The notes beneath the pieces were generated by a model, which was not told where the DNA came from, did no database searches, and saw only the letters and a program-made list of their open reading frames with translations. A stretch of DNA of 64,000 nucleotides from Ryuthela nishihirai (Eukaryota; Arthropoda; Arachnida; Araneae; Heptathelidae). Location of the stretch: contig JAWZYU010000017.1 of NCBI GenBank assembly GCA_038380435.1, positions 23,745,283-23,809,282 of the forward strand. The letters run 5' to 3'. Numbering within the stretch: position 1 is the stretch's first letter; every line of letters starts with the position of its first letter. The translations under genes were made by a program, and so were the position numbers. This document shows positions 25,101 to 39,000 of this stretch, piece by piece.

Positions 25101-28100
25101 CAGCAGATGTAGCTCAGGACAGACATGCTTGGAGAACTAAATTGCATGGTCTTGGACCTCTGTATCTCATGGCTGCTTGAGAATGATGATGATAAGTTCA
25201 TTTTTGCTAATATGTATATCCAATTTCACCAAATTTTTATAATATGCAGTTTCACCTAATTTTTTATAGTATCTAATTTCATTCAATAAGATCTTAACTA
25301 TGGAATAAAAAAACATAAAAAATGTTTAATTTTTGATTGCAATATGTTGAAATGATGAACAGTGGCATTTAAAAGTTTTTCAATGTAGAACACGTTGGAA
25401 CACTCAGAATAGCAGAGGGCAACAAAGCATTTCTCCCATTCATACTAGCTCTCATTTTTTTTCTTGCTTCACATACTAGTCTTGGAAAAGATTTTTTTTT
25501 TTGGGGGGGGGGGGGAGGAGATAGATCTATTTTTATGACCAGCAATGTTGCTGTTAAATGTTTTAGCTTCCATCATTCTTTAAACATCAAATGCAAATTT
25601 ACAGCTTGTTGCAAATTTGCAACAGCTTTTGTTGTTAAATATTCCAAATTTAATAACTTTTAAAATAGTAAATGAATATTGTTGAAAATCAAGACAGATT
25701 TGAGTGAGGTTTTTTTTTTTTACAGTTTTGGTAATTTATTGATTTTTGTCAGTTATTATGTTTTGCCTCTTTTGTGTTTTTACCAAAATAACCTTTTTTT
25801 AAACAAAAAGTTTGAGCCTTAACTTTCAAAATAGCATCAGATATTTTAAATAGTTTTTTCCCCATGTTTATTTGTATGTACAGTTTTGATATTAACTATA
25901 CCTGCTTTTTTAACGTTAATAATATCATTATGTTTACTATCAGACATTACACAGAGGAAGAAGGACGACCAATGCGGGAGGTGACAAGTGTGTTTATGAC
26001 CCCTTCTGGTTTCATTTCGCCTGTTCATGAGGGTAAAGTAGCTGACACAGCATTACCACAAGCTATTGATTCACCCCCATCAACTCCAGAACCTGTCATA
26101 CACACTCCAGAAATTGCACCTGTAAAAAGAGAAATTAAAACAAAAGATTCCAAAAAGGAGAAAAGTTCCAAGCTGAAAAAAGATAAAGAAATAAGTAAAA
26201 AAGATTCCAAGAAAACAAAACCATCAAAAAAAGAAAAAGAGAACAAAGAAAATACTGAAGTGACAAATGAAAAGGCAGGAAACCCATCTATCAGTGCAAA
26301 GAAAGATGCCATTAATATTCACAAAACTGGAAAAAGTGACAAAGGGCTCAAAATAGGTGAGTCGGGAAGGCAGAAAGGTAAAGGTGAAAAAATAAAATTC
26401 AAAGAAGGAAAAGATGATTGCAAGAAGTACAAAGACAATTCTAAGTTGTGTAAGCTTAAAAACAAGTTAAACAAGCATTCAGGGGCATCTGGATCAGGAT
26501 CATCCCTGAAATCATTGAAAACCCCTAAGTTGTCAAAATCTTCAAAGTCTCCAAAAACCCTAAAATCCCCAAAAATTGAAAAGACTAGAGCACCAACTCC
26601 ACAGCCTGCATCAACTCAGTTATTAGCAAACAAAGAAGATAGTGTTGAACAGGCATTTCCTAAAGTAGAAGTAAAAGAAGAGAGGCCTGAACTGAAAATG
26701 GAAGAAATATTTGCAGTTGCAGAAGCACGTTTTAGGGAGGAGTCACCAGAGCCACGGCTTATCATAGATGATTCTGTTGAAGCTCAAGCACGACAAGAAA
26801 TGGAATCTCGCATGGCTGTTTTAGATGAATGTATTGATGCAGTTATCCAAAAAGCAATGATAGAATCAGAAAAACAGGTAGAAAAAACACAGAAAGCAGT
26901 AGATGAAACTATTGATGAAGTAGTCAGAAGTTCCTGTGTAAAAAAACAGGAACCAAAAGACATATATCATTTTACTGATTCATCAAATAGTTCTGCTCCT
27001 CCATCACCTGAACCTTATAATTCACCCATTATACGACCACCTGTTAAAAAAGAAAAACCCAAGACACCTGACAACAATGGTAAACTAACTCTGTCATCAG
27101 AAAGTCCAAAGAAGGGGAAGGGAAAAGATAAACCAAGGAGGAAAGCTCAAAAAGAACCAAAACCTAAGGTATCAGGATCATATATGCTTTCTCCTAAGCC
27201 ACAGAAACTGAGTTCACCAACAGTTACAATAAAATCAGAAGACAAGGTAGCATCTCCAATACAGATAAAAGAAGAATTAGAAAGCAGTGAAGAACCCTCA
27301 CCATCTGCTTCTTCATCACCTACAAATTTCTTTGGCTTACCTCCACCTCCCCAAAGGCACCTTCCACCTGCTCCCTTATCCCATTTACCACCTCCTCCAC
27401 GCTTCATCCCTTCTTCCTCTTCACCATTGAACTTATCCACAACTTTTACATCTAACCCTTTTGCTCCCATCCATCCTATTCCTTGTCATATACAGTCTAA
27501 TACTCCTTTTCCAACACCACCTTTGTTTGTTACTTCTCCCAGGCCTGATTCATGCTCTCTGTTTCAACAAGTTTCCAGTCTTCAGCCTCTTAATTTGGCA
27601 AAGTCTGGTCCTTCAAATCATGCCAAAACTCTAGCAGAAAAACCCCCCGAACCAAATATCTCATCTGGCCAGTTATTGTTAAAAGAGGAAGACAACATAG
27701 ATTTACGAAAGGTCAAAACTGAAGATGTGATTGAGAAGGTATGTTTGCTATATGTATTTCTTCTTATATTTGACTGTATTGAACTGATATAATTTTCAGA
27801 TATAAAATTCACAGGCCCTGTAGAATTAAGATATGAAGAATTAGCTGAAAATTTAGTTCTGACAAGAGTGGAAACAACCATAACCTAGTAGAAGGATGTC
27901 AGGTGCTCTTACCACCTGAGGACCATGGTCACTGCATAATTGCAGAATTTTCTTCATAGTCTCAGCTAAAAGTTGAGTGATAGGGAATAACTCAAATCAT
28001 AAAATATTATGAGATCATGGGATCATACCTCATCATCATCATCCTCAAGCAGCCATGGGCTATGGAGGTGCTTGTCAAAATTAATTTTTAGTTAACTATT

Positions 28101-31100
28101 TACTTTTTTTAGTACAGTATTTTAAATCACTGATTCTGAAACTATCTTGCTACTTTGTTTTGCATCCATTTAAGTACTACTGAAAATATTGTAAAATATT
28201 ATACTTCATCAAGTAACATAGCTGTTTTTGCTGATTTAATAACATTCAGACTTTAAACTAGAATTATCAGATAACAAGTCCAGTTTGAGACCACAAGATT
28301 TGTTAGAATCAGATAAGAACATTAATTCAGAAAAAGCAAGGAAGTTATTTGAAGTGCACAATATAATTCCTGTTTATGGATAAGTCGATATATTTATCTG
28401 GTGAACAACTTTTCAAAACCACATTTTTGTTGAGGGAAATGCAATAAAAGTATGTTTATTCCACAGTTAAGGAAGTGAAATATTTTTAAATTATTATACA
28501 GAAATTATTTTAAAAGCTTTTAGAAATGTGAAAAAGACATTAAATTTTTATCAGATAAAATTTCCTTATTATAAAGGTTTATAAAAAATTAAGAAAGCCA
28601 CAGTTTACAGATTGATTAATTTAAGTGTTATGTAAATGTTACTGTTTTCCATATTAATTAAAATGTATGTCTTTATTTCATTGAGATAAAGTTTTTTTAA
28701 CACATGGCTGTGAAGTTCCAGTGTCAGCACATAAGATGGTTACCATGAGAACTTGGTGCAACTTGCAATGTTAAACATTAGTGACACTATTTCTACTGTT
28801 GTCATTGAACCATCATAATTTCATGTGTGCATCTATTCTTCAGAAACGTGAATACAGGGTGATTCAAAACTCTTTGACCAAACTTTAAGGGGTAATAGAA
28901 CATACCTAAACAAGCACTTTTCGTCATACAATGCATTGTCGGAACTCAAGCGGTGAAGCGCTAGGGGTTAGCAGTTACTGTGTCAGGAAACGAAGAAACA
29001 CAAGAATGACAGAAGAGGTTTGAAACAATTGCAGAAATTACAGAACAGAAAGTACAGAATTTTATTGAACAAATTACAGAAACTGCTCAAAAGAGCGACT
29101 GCCAACATTAATGCAGGCTTCACACCTTCGACATAGTGATCGACGTACATGGGCAAAAACAGGCATTTCTCGTACAACGGCAGCGGCAATAGAAATCCTG
29201 GCAACAAGGTCCTCATTGGAATCGATGAGGCTATCATAAATGAGGCTTTTCATATTGCCCCATAGGAAAAAGTCCAGACATGAGAGATTGGGCAATTGTG
29301 GCAGCCAAGCGCTGGGACCACCCCGACCAATCCATCGTCCTGGAAATGTTGCATCCAAGGTGTTCTGCACATCCACACTGAAATGGGGTGGCACTCCGTC
29401 ATGTTGGAACCACATACGTGTTTGAACGTTTGCTGGAACAGGGTTCAGTAATTCTGGCAAGACTTCTTGTAAAAATGCAAGGTACATTCTCCCTTTCAGT
29501 CGGGCTGGCAGAAGGTATGGGCCAATCAAATGGTCGTGGAGGATTTCGGCCCAAACATTTGTGGAAAAATGCCACTGGTACGAATGTGAATGTATGGTGT
29601 GTGGATTACTGGTGGCCCCACGTGAATTGTGGGTATTAAAAATGCCCTCACATGTAAGGATGCATTTGTCAGTGAATAAGACATCTGCGTCAAAGTCCAG
29701 TTGCGCTGCAGTCTGCTGCAGGAACCACTGTGCAAAATCCACATGAGGCCGATAATCTGCAGGTGTCGAGGCATGCACCCTCTGTGTATGGTAGGGGTGT
29801 AATCATTCGTCTCATAGAACTCGCCACACCATTGATTGGGGCACACTTATGGCATGGGAAATTGCTCGTATTCTACATTTGGGACGATCTCCAACCCTAC
29901 GTAGAATTTCCTCTGTAACACGTGGCGTCCTCACACTCCTTGCACACCCTGTATCCTGCAAGCTGTTGACAAAGGAGCCCATTTCACACAGATACCGGTG
30001 TAATCGCTGAAAGGTTTTACAATCAGGCACGCGTCTGATCGGAAAGCACTCCTGGTACAGTCTTTGGGCTTCCTCACATTCCCATCCACAACTCCAAACG
30101 TGAAATGCATGTCCGCCTTCTCCTGATTCGTGAAACAATCCATCCATTCTGCAATCCACGGTCTAGCCCTGTCTTTATTTGGTGTAGATAGTGCCTTTAA
30201 GAGGAGATATCACTTCTAAAAGGGGACAAATGGAGAGAACTGTCAGATCAGTTTATTTTATTGAGCTAATCTTTAGTGGCCACTTCTAAGACTTTCTAAA
30301 AAATATGGAAGAATAAAATATATCTAAAAACTAAATTTAGGCTTTATAGTAATTTAATATTTTCTGGTTAAATTTGCATGTGATTTTCTTTTCTTATTTC
30401 ATATTTATAGTTAATACATTATTACCTCTGTATTGTGAAACCTTGGAGGTTTAGTTTTAATCTGTGGATGCAAATAGTACAAAACTTTATCAGTTAATAT
30501 AACAGTAACCAATTATATATTACATTTTTGATTCATTTCTAGAACTCAGAAGAAAATTTATTTGTTATTATTTTTTTAAAACCCAGTATGTAGTTTTTAC
30601 AGAATAAGGCTTAATATTAATATCCTTCTTTATTTCTACTGCAAAACAATTGAAATATTTAATTGCTAAATAAATATGCTTAGCTGTCTCAAAGTTTTGA
30701 GGGCCATAACCCGAACCAAAGCCTATAAAAAAAAATGATTTCTTTTATGTTTCCTAATTAGTATCATTATTAATAACAGATACTGATCTTATTCTGTAAA
30801 AACTATGTGAAATATATTTACTTATTTGTCACACTTTAAAAGTATATAATTTTTTAAGTGTGCAAAAGTCATAATGTTTTCTTAACTTCAAAATTCTTAA
30901 TTTTGCATACTCATGTGTTACATTATCAAATATTCCATCTTTTGTATGCATCTGCGTATATGATTTTGTTCATACTAAATTGGTCTTAATTTGAGAAAAA
31001 TCTTTGTAATGTTGAATAGTAAGTGTAATTAAGGAATATTAAATAAAATTGCCAAGCTGTGCAATATAATATGTAATTTATATGTGTATTTTATAGCCAA

Positions 31101-34100
31101 AAGCCAGGGACCATAGAAAAGAGAAAAAAGAAAAAGAAAAAGTTGAAAAGAAAGATAAACTGAAAAAACGGAGCAAAGAAAAGAAAGAAAAGGATAAAGA
31201 AAAGAATAGTAAAGAAAAGAAAGAAGATGTAAAAGAAAAAGACAAACAGAAAGAGAAGCCAAAAGTTAAAGTTGAAAAAATTACTAAGGTAGAAAAGAAG
31301 GTTAAAACTAAAACTGAGAAAGAGAAAGAGAAGAAAAAGACAAAAGAGAAAGAAGAAAAGGTAAATTGAAAATTTCAGTAAACTATAAAAAAGAATTTTT
31401 TTATGTTTACTAATTAGTATCTGTTATTAACCCTTTCTCTACCATACCAGCCCAAACTGCAGGTGGAAGGTAGTGAAGAGGAAGGATTAGCATTGACTGG
31501 ATAATCTCAGCCGTTTTGTGCCAGTATGGTAGTGAAAGGGTTAAACATACAAAATTAATTATATTTATGATAACATAAGTAATTATAACAGTGAATTTTA
31601 AATAATATAAATGAATTTGATATCCAGTAATAAATTATCACAGGAAAAGTCCTGTAGACAAGGATACTTGAAAAAATGAGTTGAAAAAAATTGCATGTCC
31701 TGACAGGGATTCGAACCCAGATCTCCCAGAAGCATGCTGGGCATCTTAACTGCTAGACCACCAAGGAGCTGACCAATTCTCCAACTAAGTGACATATAAG
31801 CCTTCCTATTTTGATTCACCAGTGGCTATCTATTATTAGCAGTTGGGCAGCCAAGCCACTAGCCCAACTCCAGATTCACTGCACCACTGGTGAATTAAAA
31901 CAGGAAGGTCACTTAGTTGGGGAGTTGGTCTGCTCCTCAGTGGTCTAGAGGTTAAGATGCCCGGCATGCTTCTGGGAGACCTGGGTTTGAATCCCAGTTA
32001 GAACAGTCAATTTTTTTCAACTCCTTTTTTTTTTCAAATTTGATATCATTTGTCATTGATAGTGGGCAGTATTCTTTGTTATTGCACCAAAAGAAGGCAG
32101 TTTAAGAAAACGTTTTTATTTTGATAAATATGAACAGTAGTATAAATGGACTTGGATTGCTGAACTTATCTGTAAAATAAGGAAATTTTCATTTTGTATG
32201 AGTGCATTTATTTTACAGCATAGGAATTGATGCTGGGACCTTTAAGAATATATGGAAATTGTGGAAAAACAGGCATATACACCTAAAGACTAATATTAGG
32301 CTGTATAATAGTTTGATTCTTTTTAGAGTTTGTTATGATAGTGAAAGTTGGATCCTTTGTAAGGAAGGTAACAGGAAATTTGATGCCTTTGATTCTAGTT
32401 GCTTGCACATATCTTGAGCATTAGGTACTTTGATTTTATAAGTAATGATGAGGTTAGGCAAAAGACTCTGCAACCTCATTTCAACATATATTGTGCAGAG
32501 AGACACTGCATTGGTTTGTCCATGTTGCTTGTATGTATAACTACATATTGATGAATAGAGTTATGAACAGTGTGTGCCTAAAGGCCCCAGAAAAAGGGGG
32601 AGACCTAAGATGCAGTGGGCAGATAATGTTAAACAGGACTTTACTAGAATTAGCCTACAGTGGCCAAATGCAACTGCTGTGCTATTTGTAGTACAGCAGC
32701 TACAAACACATCTGTAGTAGCAGATGTGTTTGTAAGAGGAAATTGCATGGTCTGATGCCGAACTAAGAGTCTCCTAGCAAGCTTCTTTAGGTAACCTTAG
32801 AAAGAAAGTATTAAATTTTTTATTGATGTGGTGGAGGGGCTTAAGGTGCCTTTGCAAAGTTGGGGTCCTGGATTGATCAGTATGTCTGGTGTGCCATGGA
32901 AGGTTGCAGCCTCAATGGAGAGGCCTGTAGTTGAGGGTTCTGCTGACTGGGGTTGGTGCCCCGGTCAAGCAAGCTCATCGATGCAGCCTCTAAGAAGTTG
33001 TGGGTCCCAACTGATTGATAATGCTGGGGTGCCATGGGTAAACGCAGCCCTGATGGAAAGGACGAAATCGAGGGCATTGCTGAACTGGAGTGTATTAACT
33101 ATAACGCATCGATGGAAAAGCCAACTAAGAGTCTCCACCACAGGTGCTTCCCCCATTTTTCAAAAAGTTAGGAATGTATTATTTAATGATTGGCATTCTA
33201 AATTCAAAATTTTACCATCAATGTTCAGATTCTGTTTAAGTTTGGCAATTTATATTTGATGATTATATATAATTTATATTTTATATTTGGCTTTTATGTT
33301 TAGGCATTGTGCAAAATTCAAAAGGCTTCGCTGATATATTTAAGTGAAGGTATGCATAGACAGTAGATGGGCCAATCGTGGCACCCTCTGTATAATGTAG
33401 TACTATCCAGTATAGTGGAACATTTGGGGGGTGTCATGGAATTATATTTCCTTTACCTCAGTAGCTCATGACTGCTTGAGGATTTTGTATGTATGTATAT
33501 AAATTAAAAAACAAACTAATAGAGTTAAGGACCTTAGCAAAGCAGGATAAATCTACTAATTTTGTGTAATAGAATGAATTAAAAATTTCTGCGATTTATA
33601 TATATATATTTCTTTGTAGGTTAAAGAAGACAGTGCTATCCCAAAAATTACTTTTAAACTTGGTGGTAGTACAAGCACTTCTGGTTCTACCAAGATGTAA
33701 GTAATATATTTTGTATGTAAGATATTTTTAATGTTTTAATGATTTGTGTAGTAGAAATTGGGTATTATTTTATATGAATTCAAGGAAATGTGCATGCTGA
33801 AATTGCACGTTAAAGTCATTGAACACTCTTTGCAGGCTCTTTACTCACCATTTTATTTGCCTGCTGGCTTTTACCCCCATTTTTCAAGTCCCTTCAAATT
33901 CCTACTCCACAACTCTGCATGCAAATCATAGCATCAGTTCATCCGTTCATTCTGGTGGAACAATTTCAATGATGAGCAGTGTATATAGTTTGTCTTGTGC
34001 TTATTATTGCTTAAAATAAAATGCAGTTTGCTGTATATGAGAAATAACTAATTTGAGTTTAAGACTCTTGCACTAAAGAGTTTGTCTATGCTGCACAAAT

Positions 34101-36023
34101 TCTGATGTTGAAGCATATGTGGTATGGACCAAAAAGGCAGGGCAAGCAAGTAGATTACAAGGAACCAAGCCTCTGCTGTTGCTTTTGAATTATGTACATT
34201 AGCAGTGTTCTTCTATCATCAACTATTTTTTAGGATCTCAGTTACTCTAAATATTTGATCTTGCATTGTCACCATGATACAAATGCTTAAAATGTTTTGT
34301 ATATATACTGCATAATGTACTACAGTAAGAAGCTACTGCTTTAGTGTTTGTATAGTGTATGATCCTATTGTTGTTATGTAGCTCTGTTGCTGTTCTCTAA
34401 TGCTATTTCCAATGTAAATTCAAGTTGCTATTATGTCTGAATAGTACTCTACTAATGTTTTCCACTACAATTGTCCATGCATTATTTTATTAGATGATGT
34501 TTTTCCCAAAAAAACATATTTATATTCTGTGATATGTGTATGTGTGTGTATATATAATTATTTTAATGCTTCATTCTGCCCATTTTTTGATTTTGTAAGC
34601 AAAGATGAGAAAGCATTCTAGAGAATTTTGATATATAGTGGGTGAGGGTTTGCTGAATCAGTAGCAGGCTTATAACCTTATGTACCAGGTTTGACTCCCC
34701 ATCTGTACTTGCGTTATAATTTCTCTTTTACCCCTGATCTACCCTCATTTAGAAAAGAGGATACTGATATGGGCTTGGAAAGGCTGCCATCTATCAGATG
34801 GGATATTAAGCTATGCCCTATGTGCAGTAGAGCCATTCCCTGTGTACATTGAAGAACAAAGTGGATACCCTTTATGAGAGACTTCCTTCTGCCTCCTAAT
34901 AGCTATCCAGTGGCTGCCCTACCCAATTCTGAACTCTGGGGCCCTTGTAACTCAGCCATTTAGCCCATTGTGTGTACAAGACTGTTGCTGCTTAGAGTTT
35001 GCCCTTCCAGTGTCCAGCCTGAAAAACTGGTTTCCATCGAGAGGCCAAGCTATTTTCTCCCTATGCTCAGCCGAAAAAAAATTAACTTTAAAACTTTTTT
35101 GCCAAATAACTAACGAAAGGAATTATGACATTTTATATGCCAAATTAATCAGCATTTAATTCTAGATTTTCTGAAAATAAAACTATAAGTTTTATTTTAA
35201 TAGGACTTTTTTTTAGAGTCATATAGTAAAAAGAATGCATCTTGCAACACAAATAAAAATTTATTTAAAAAAAACTGATAGACAGAAATGATTTTAATGC
35301 ACATGAATAGAAAGACTATTTACTTCTGAATAACGAAAAAAATTATTTTTTTGGTTTCAAATAAATATTTCTCTTGTTTTGTAATTTTTTTCTTGGTACC
35401 ATACTATGAGAAAAATTCCAGCCTTTTAGCCAATTCTGCTAAGTCAAATAAACAAGTCAACTTTAGAATTAAAAAATAAAACAATCAATGGAAATAGGTC
35501 ATGTTATATACCAAATGAAACAGAATTTAATTACGAATTTTATGAAAATAAATAATATAAATAAATTTACAAGCATATTGATTTAATAAACCTTTTTCAA
35601 TGTAATATGGTGAAAAAAAAGATCACACTATACAATTAACAATTCATTTTGAAAAATTTGATGAATAAAAATAGTTAAATTATATATTTGTTGAAAGGAA
35701 ATTTCCTCCAGAATAATGTAATATTCAACCTGAAATATGATTTTTATTTCTTTTAATGATTCTTTTCAGTATCATATATTTTAAATATGGCCAGTCTTAT
35801 ACAAAGTGATTTGGACTTATAACATTCATGGGACTTTCTGAACTGGTTATGAAATCAAAAAAACTTATGTGGCTGCTTTTTTTTTATTAAACATTATGAT
35901 TTTTTTCTTTTGGTGTTGAAGTTTGGCGATCGTGGCTAAGTGCAGAAAGGTTTGTGCACCAAAGGAAAAAAAAAACTGCATTACATCATCTGTGTGGCAC
36001 AGCCAAGATACTGGTGTGTGTGT

Positions 36024-36054
<31 letters not shown>

Positions 36055-39000
36055 GGGGGTTATTAAAATAATTCAATATAAACATAAAAACTCGTAATTA
36101 AAAAAAATTATATTCTTCTGGAGGGGAGGGGGGGGGGGGTGAAGCATTCCCAGTGAGTTTAATGGAGGGGAAGCCTTCTCGAAATTGCTCTCCCACATGA
36201 CAGCTGATTTTCGTAGCAAGGAAGTCTATTTTACTTCTGTATCCAAGACATTCATTTTCATAAAACAGTACAAGCTCAAAGTTTTTTTTACTAAAAAACA
36301 AGAAATAATAATAATAAAAAAATACATATAACCTAATGGGATGTTAAAATATCTGCAACAACTTTTAAGCCAGCCTCTGATGTAGCATAACTCAAGAAGA
36401 TCGATAAATCAGCTGACCGAACTTATGAAAATAAATCTAGAGAAATGAATTTGCTTCCATATCCATGACCTCGTTTATTTTTAGCAAATGATACCAGATC
36501 AAAGTTTTACTGGAAAAGTAATAAATAATGAAATAAAAATTTACATATAGCCTAATGCAATGTTAAAATATCCACAGCAACAAGTTGTAGGCCAGCGATA
36601 CAATGTAGCATAACTATGAAATAATCAATACTTATCAATTGGCCAAAAGATCGCTGTTTTCCGAAACTAAATCTACTGAAATGAAAACTAAGGTTTAAAT
36701 ATAAAAAAGTAAATGCTAACTTTACAAAGGGTATCCAATATGCTGGACCAAAACTGTAAAAAACACTTAGAGCACATGGAACAGAGACAGCATTTGTCTG
36801 CCATCTGCTTCTTGTTTGCCTCAGTAAAGCATAATTAATTAAATGCAGTTGCACCAGAATTTCTAAGAAGGATGCTATTACTTCCAGTTTCGATTTTAAG
36901 AGTGGGGAAGAATGCATAGAATGCTGGGAAAAATGATAAAAATAACTTTGGGAATACTGAAATAGGTTTACGACAGAAAAGAATGTGAAACGAAAAAAAA
37001 AATGACAGTAGTACTTTGTAATTACTTCCAAAATCTACTGGTTTTTTTTTTTTGTTAATTTTTAGGAGACTCAAAAATTTAAGGAAAAATTTGTTGATAA
37101 TAGTTTAAATCAAACTTGCAAGCTTAAATCAGAAGGTTGCATATCAGGAGAATATTATCAATATAGGAACATTATCAAGCAAATCGGCAATACCGTTTAG
37201 TGCTTCTAAGAAATGGCAATTAGATGGCTTTATCAAATCATTTATATTGTAGTTTAATAAAAGATGCATCAAATTGAAAAACGAAATATTATTTTTAAAG
37301 CCTGAATTATATTTTTTATAAGGTATATATAAGCTGCATTTTTTCTCTAACAAGTCTGTGAGTTTGTATCTGACCCAAACTATGTGACTATACTTGGAAA
37401 ATTTTTCCCTCAGTGGTGATTACTCCTATTTATGAATAATGCCATGCTCATCCACAATGCAAAAATTCAGTAAATCAAGACTAATTTGAGGAAATGTCTT
37501 AAAAGGAAATGTTATAATCAGTTCTGATTTTTTCCAAAATATAAACTGACAGGCTCCTGTCAGACCTCTGTGGCAAGCAGCTGCTTGAGGGGGTATTTAT
37601 TTTATTTTTTTTTATAATGCTACATAAATTGAAATGTTAAGAGTTCTATTATTTGTTAGTCCATATATGTTGATGTCATTTGATTGTTATGGCAGACACC
37701 TGAACCCTTTTAGCAGTTGAACATCTGTTTTTGCATCAGTTTTTTTCTATTTCATAGTTCCCTATTTCTTGCTTTGGGCTCCTGGGCCATGCAGGAGCTG
37801 TTTTATAGCTATCTCAAACTTCTTTAATTTGTGAAAGCTTTCTGCTGACCATTGCAGTTATTGTGTACCAAGTCTGTGGACCTGAATTCAGTTACCTCAT
37901 AGAATTGTTCAGTTTTAATTGGATATTGACTGTTATGTGAATATCCGGGTTAGCTACTGATGTATATATATATATTTCCATGTTCCTTTCTTTGTTTATT
38001 TATTTTTAAATAACATAGACATAGAATATAAAAAGTGTTTGAAAATTATATTTGGATTACCATCTTAGTTAATAAACATTTAAAGTAATCTGGATCAAAC
38101 CTTGCTTTGTCTGGTAGTTAGCATACTTGATATCAATCCAGCTGAAATGTCCTTATGTATGTGTTCATGTGTTGTATGAGAAACCAAAACAAGCTAGATA
38201 ATGCTTCTAGGTTATCTTTGTCCTTTGTGTAGGGGAAGCACTTTTTTTATTTTTTAAAGGAATTTTTGCAATTTTTTTTTCTCTAATGCCTCTAATTACA
38301 TTTACACTAAAGAGCCAAAACATTATGACCAGCATATCTTTATGCAACTCGAAGCAACTGCAGGTAAATGGCGGTGCAAGTGTAAATCATGAAATGGTAT
38401 AAATAACACTTGATACTGAGTTTATTAAGTACATATTAGGCAGTGTTATTCTTCCTCTTCAGATGGGAAAGGCATTGAACTTAACTGAGTTTGGCAAAGG
38501 CCAAATTGTAATGGCCAGACGACTGGGTCAGAACATTCCCGAGACTCCAAGACTTTTGGGGGGCTCACAGTCACCTTCAAAAAGTTGTCCGAGCAGGGAA
38601 AACCACTAACCACCAGCAAGGTGTGGGCCAACCACGGCTCTTTGATGCTAAAGGTGAGTGAAAGCTATCTCATATGGTACAAGCCAACAGAAGGGATACT
38701 GTGGCACAGCTTGCCTGTAATTTGAATGCTGGTGACTGGAGTAATGTGTGACAACACACAGTACATTAAACCCTGCTGAAAATGGGGCTGTGTAGCTGCA
38801 GGCTGCTCTGAGTGCCCATGCTAACCTTGATTCACTGTTGAAGTGCCTACAGTGGCACATGAGCATCAAAATTGGACCTCAAATGATTGGAAGAAGGTTG
38901 TCTGGTCCGATGAATCTCATTTCCTGTTGCACCATGGGAATGGCTGGGTACCTCTGTGCCATTTACCTGGAGAAGTGTTGTCACTAGGATGCACCGTGGG

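Noticed and set aside
26025..27470. Antisense open frames under the large TAF3 exon
   Set aside because: They mirror a Lys/Ser/Pro-rich coding exon and have Phe/Leu/Ser/Gly bias; no independent signal.
31920..32000. Possible tRNA gene in the right arm of the palindrome
   Set aside because: No paired acceptor stem, and the mirrored arm and repeat body show it is SINE-derived.
36552..37353. Minus-strand frames of 69-159 codons rich in Phe, Leu and Ser
   Set aside because: T/A-rich intron composition; no domain or homologous family.
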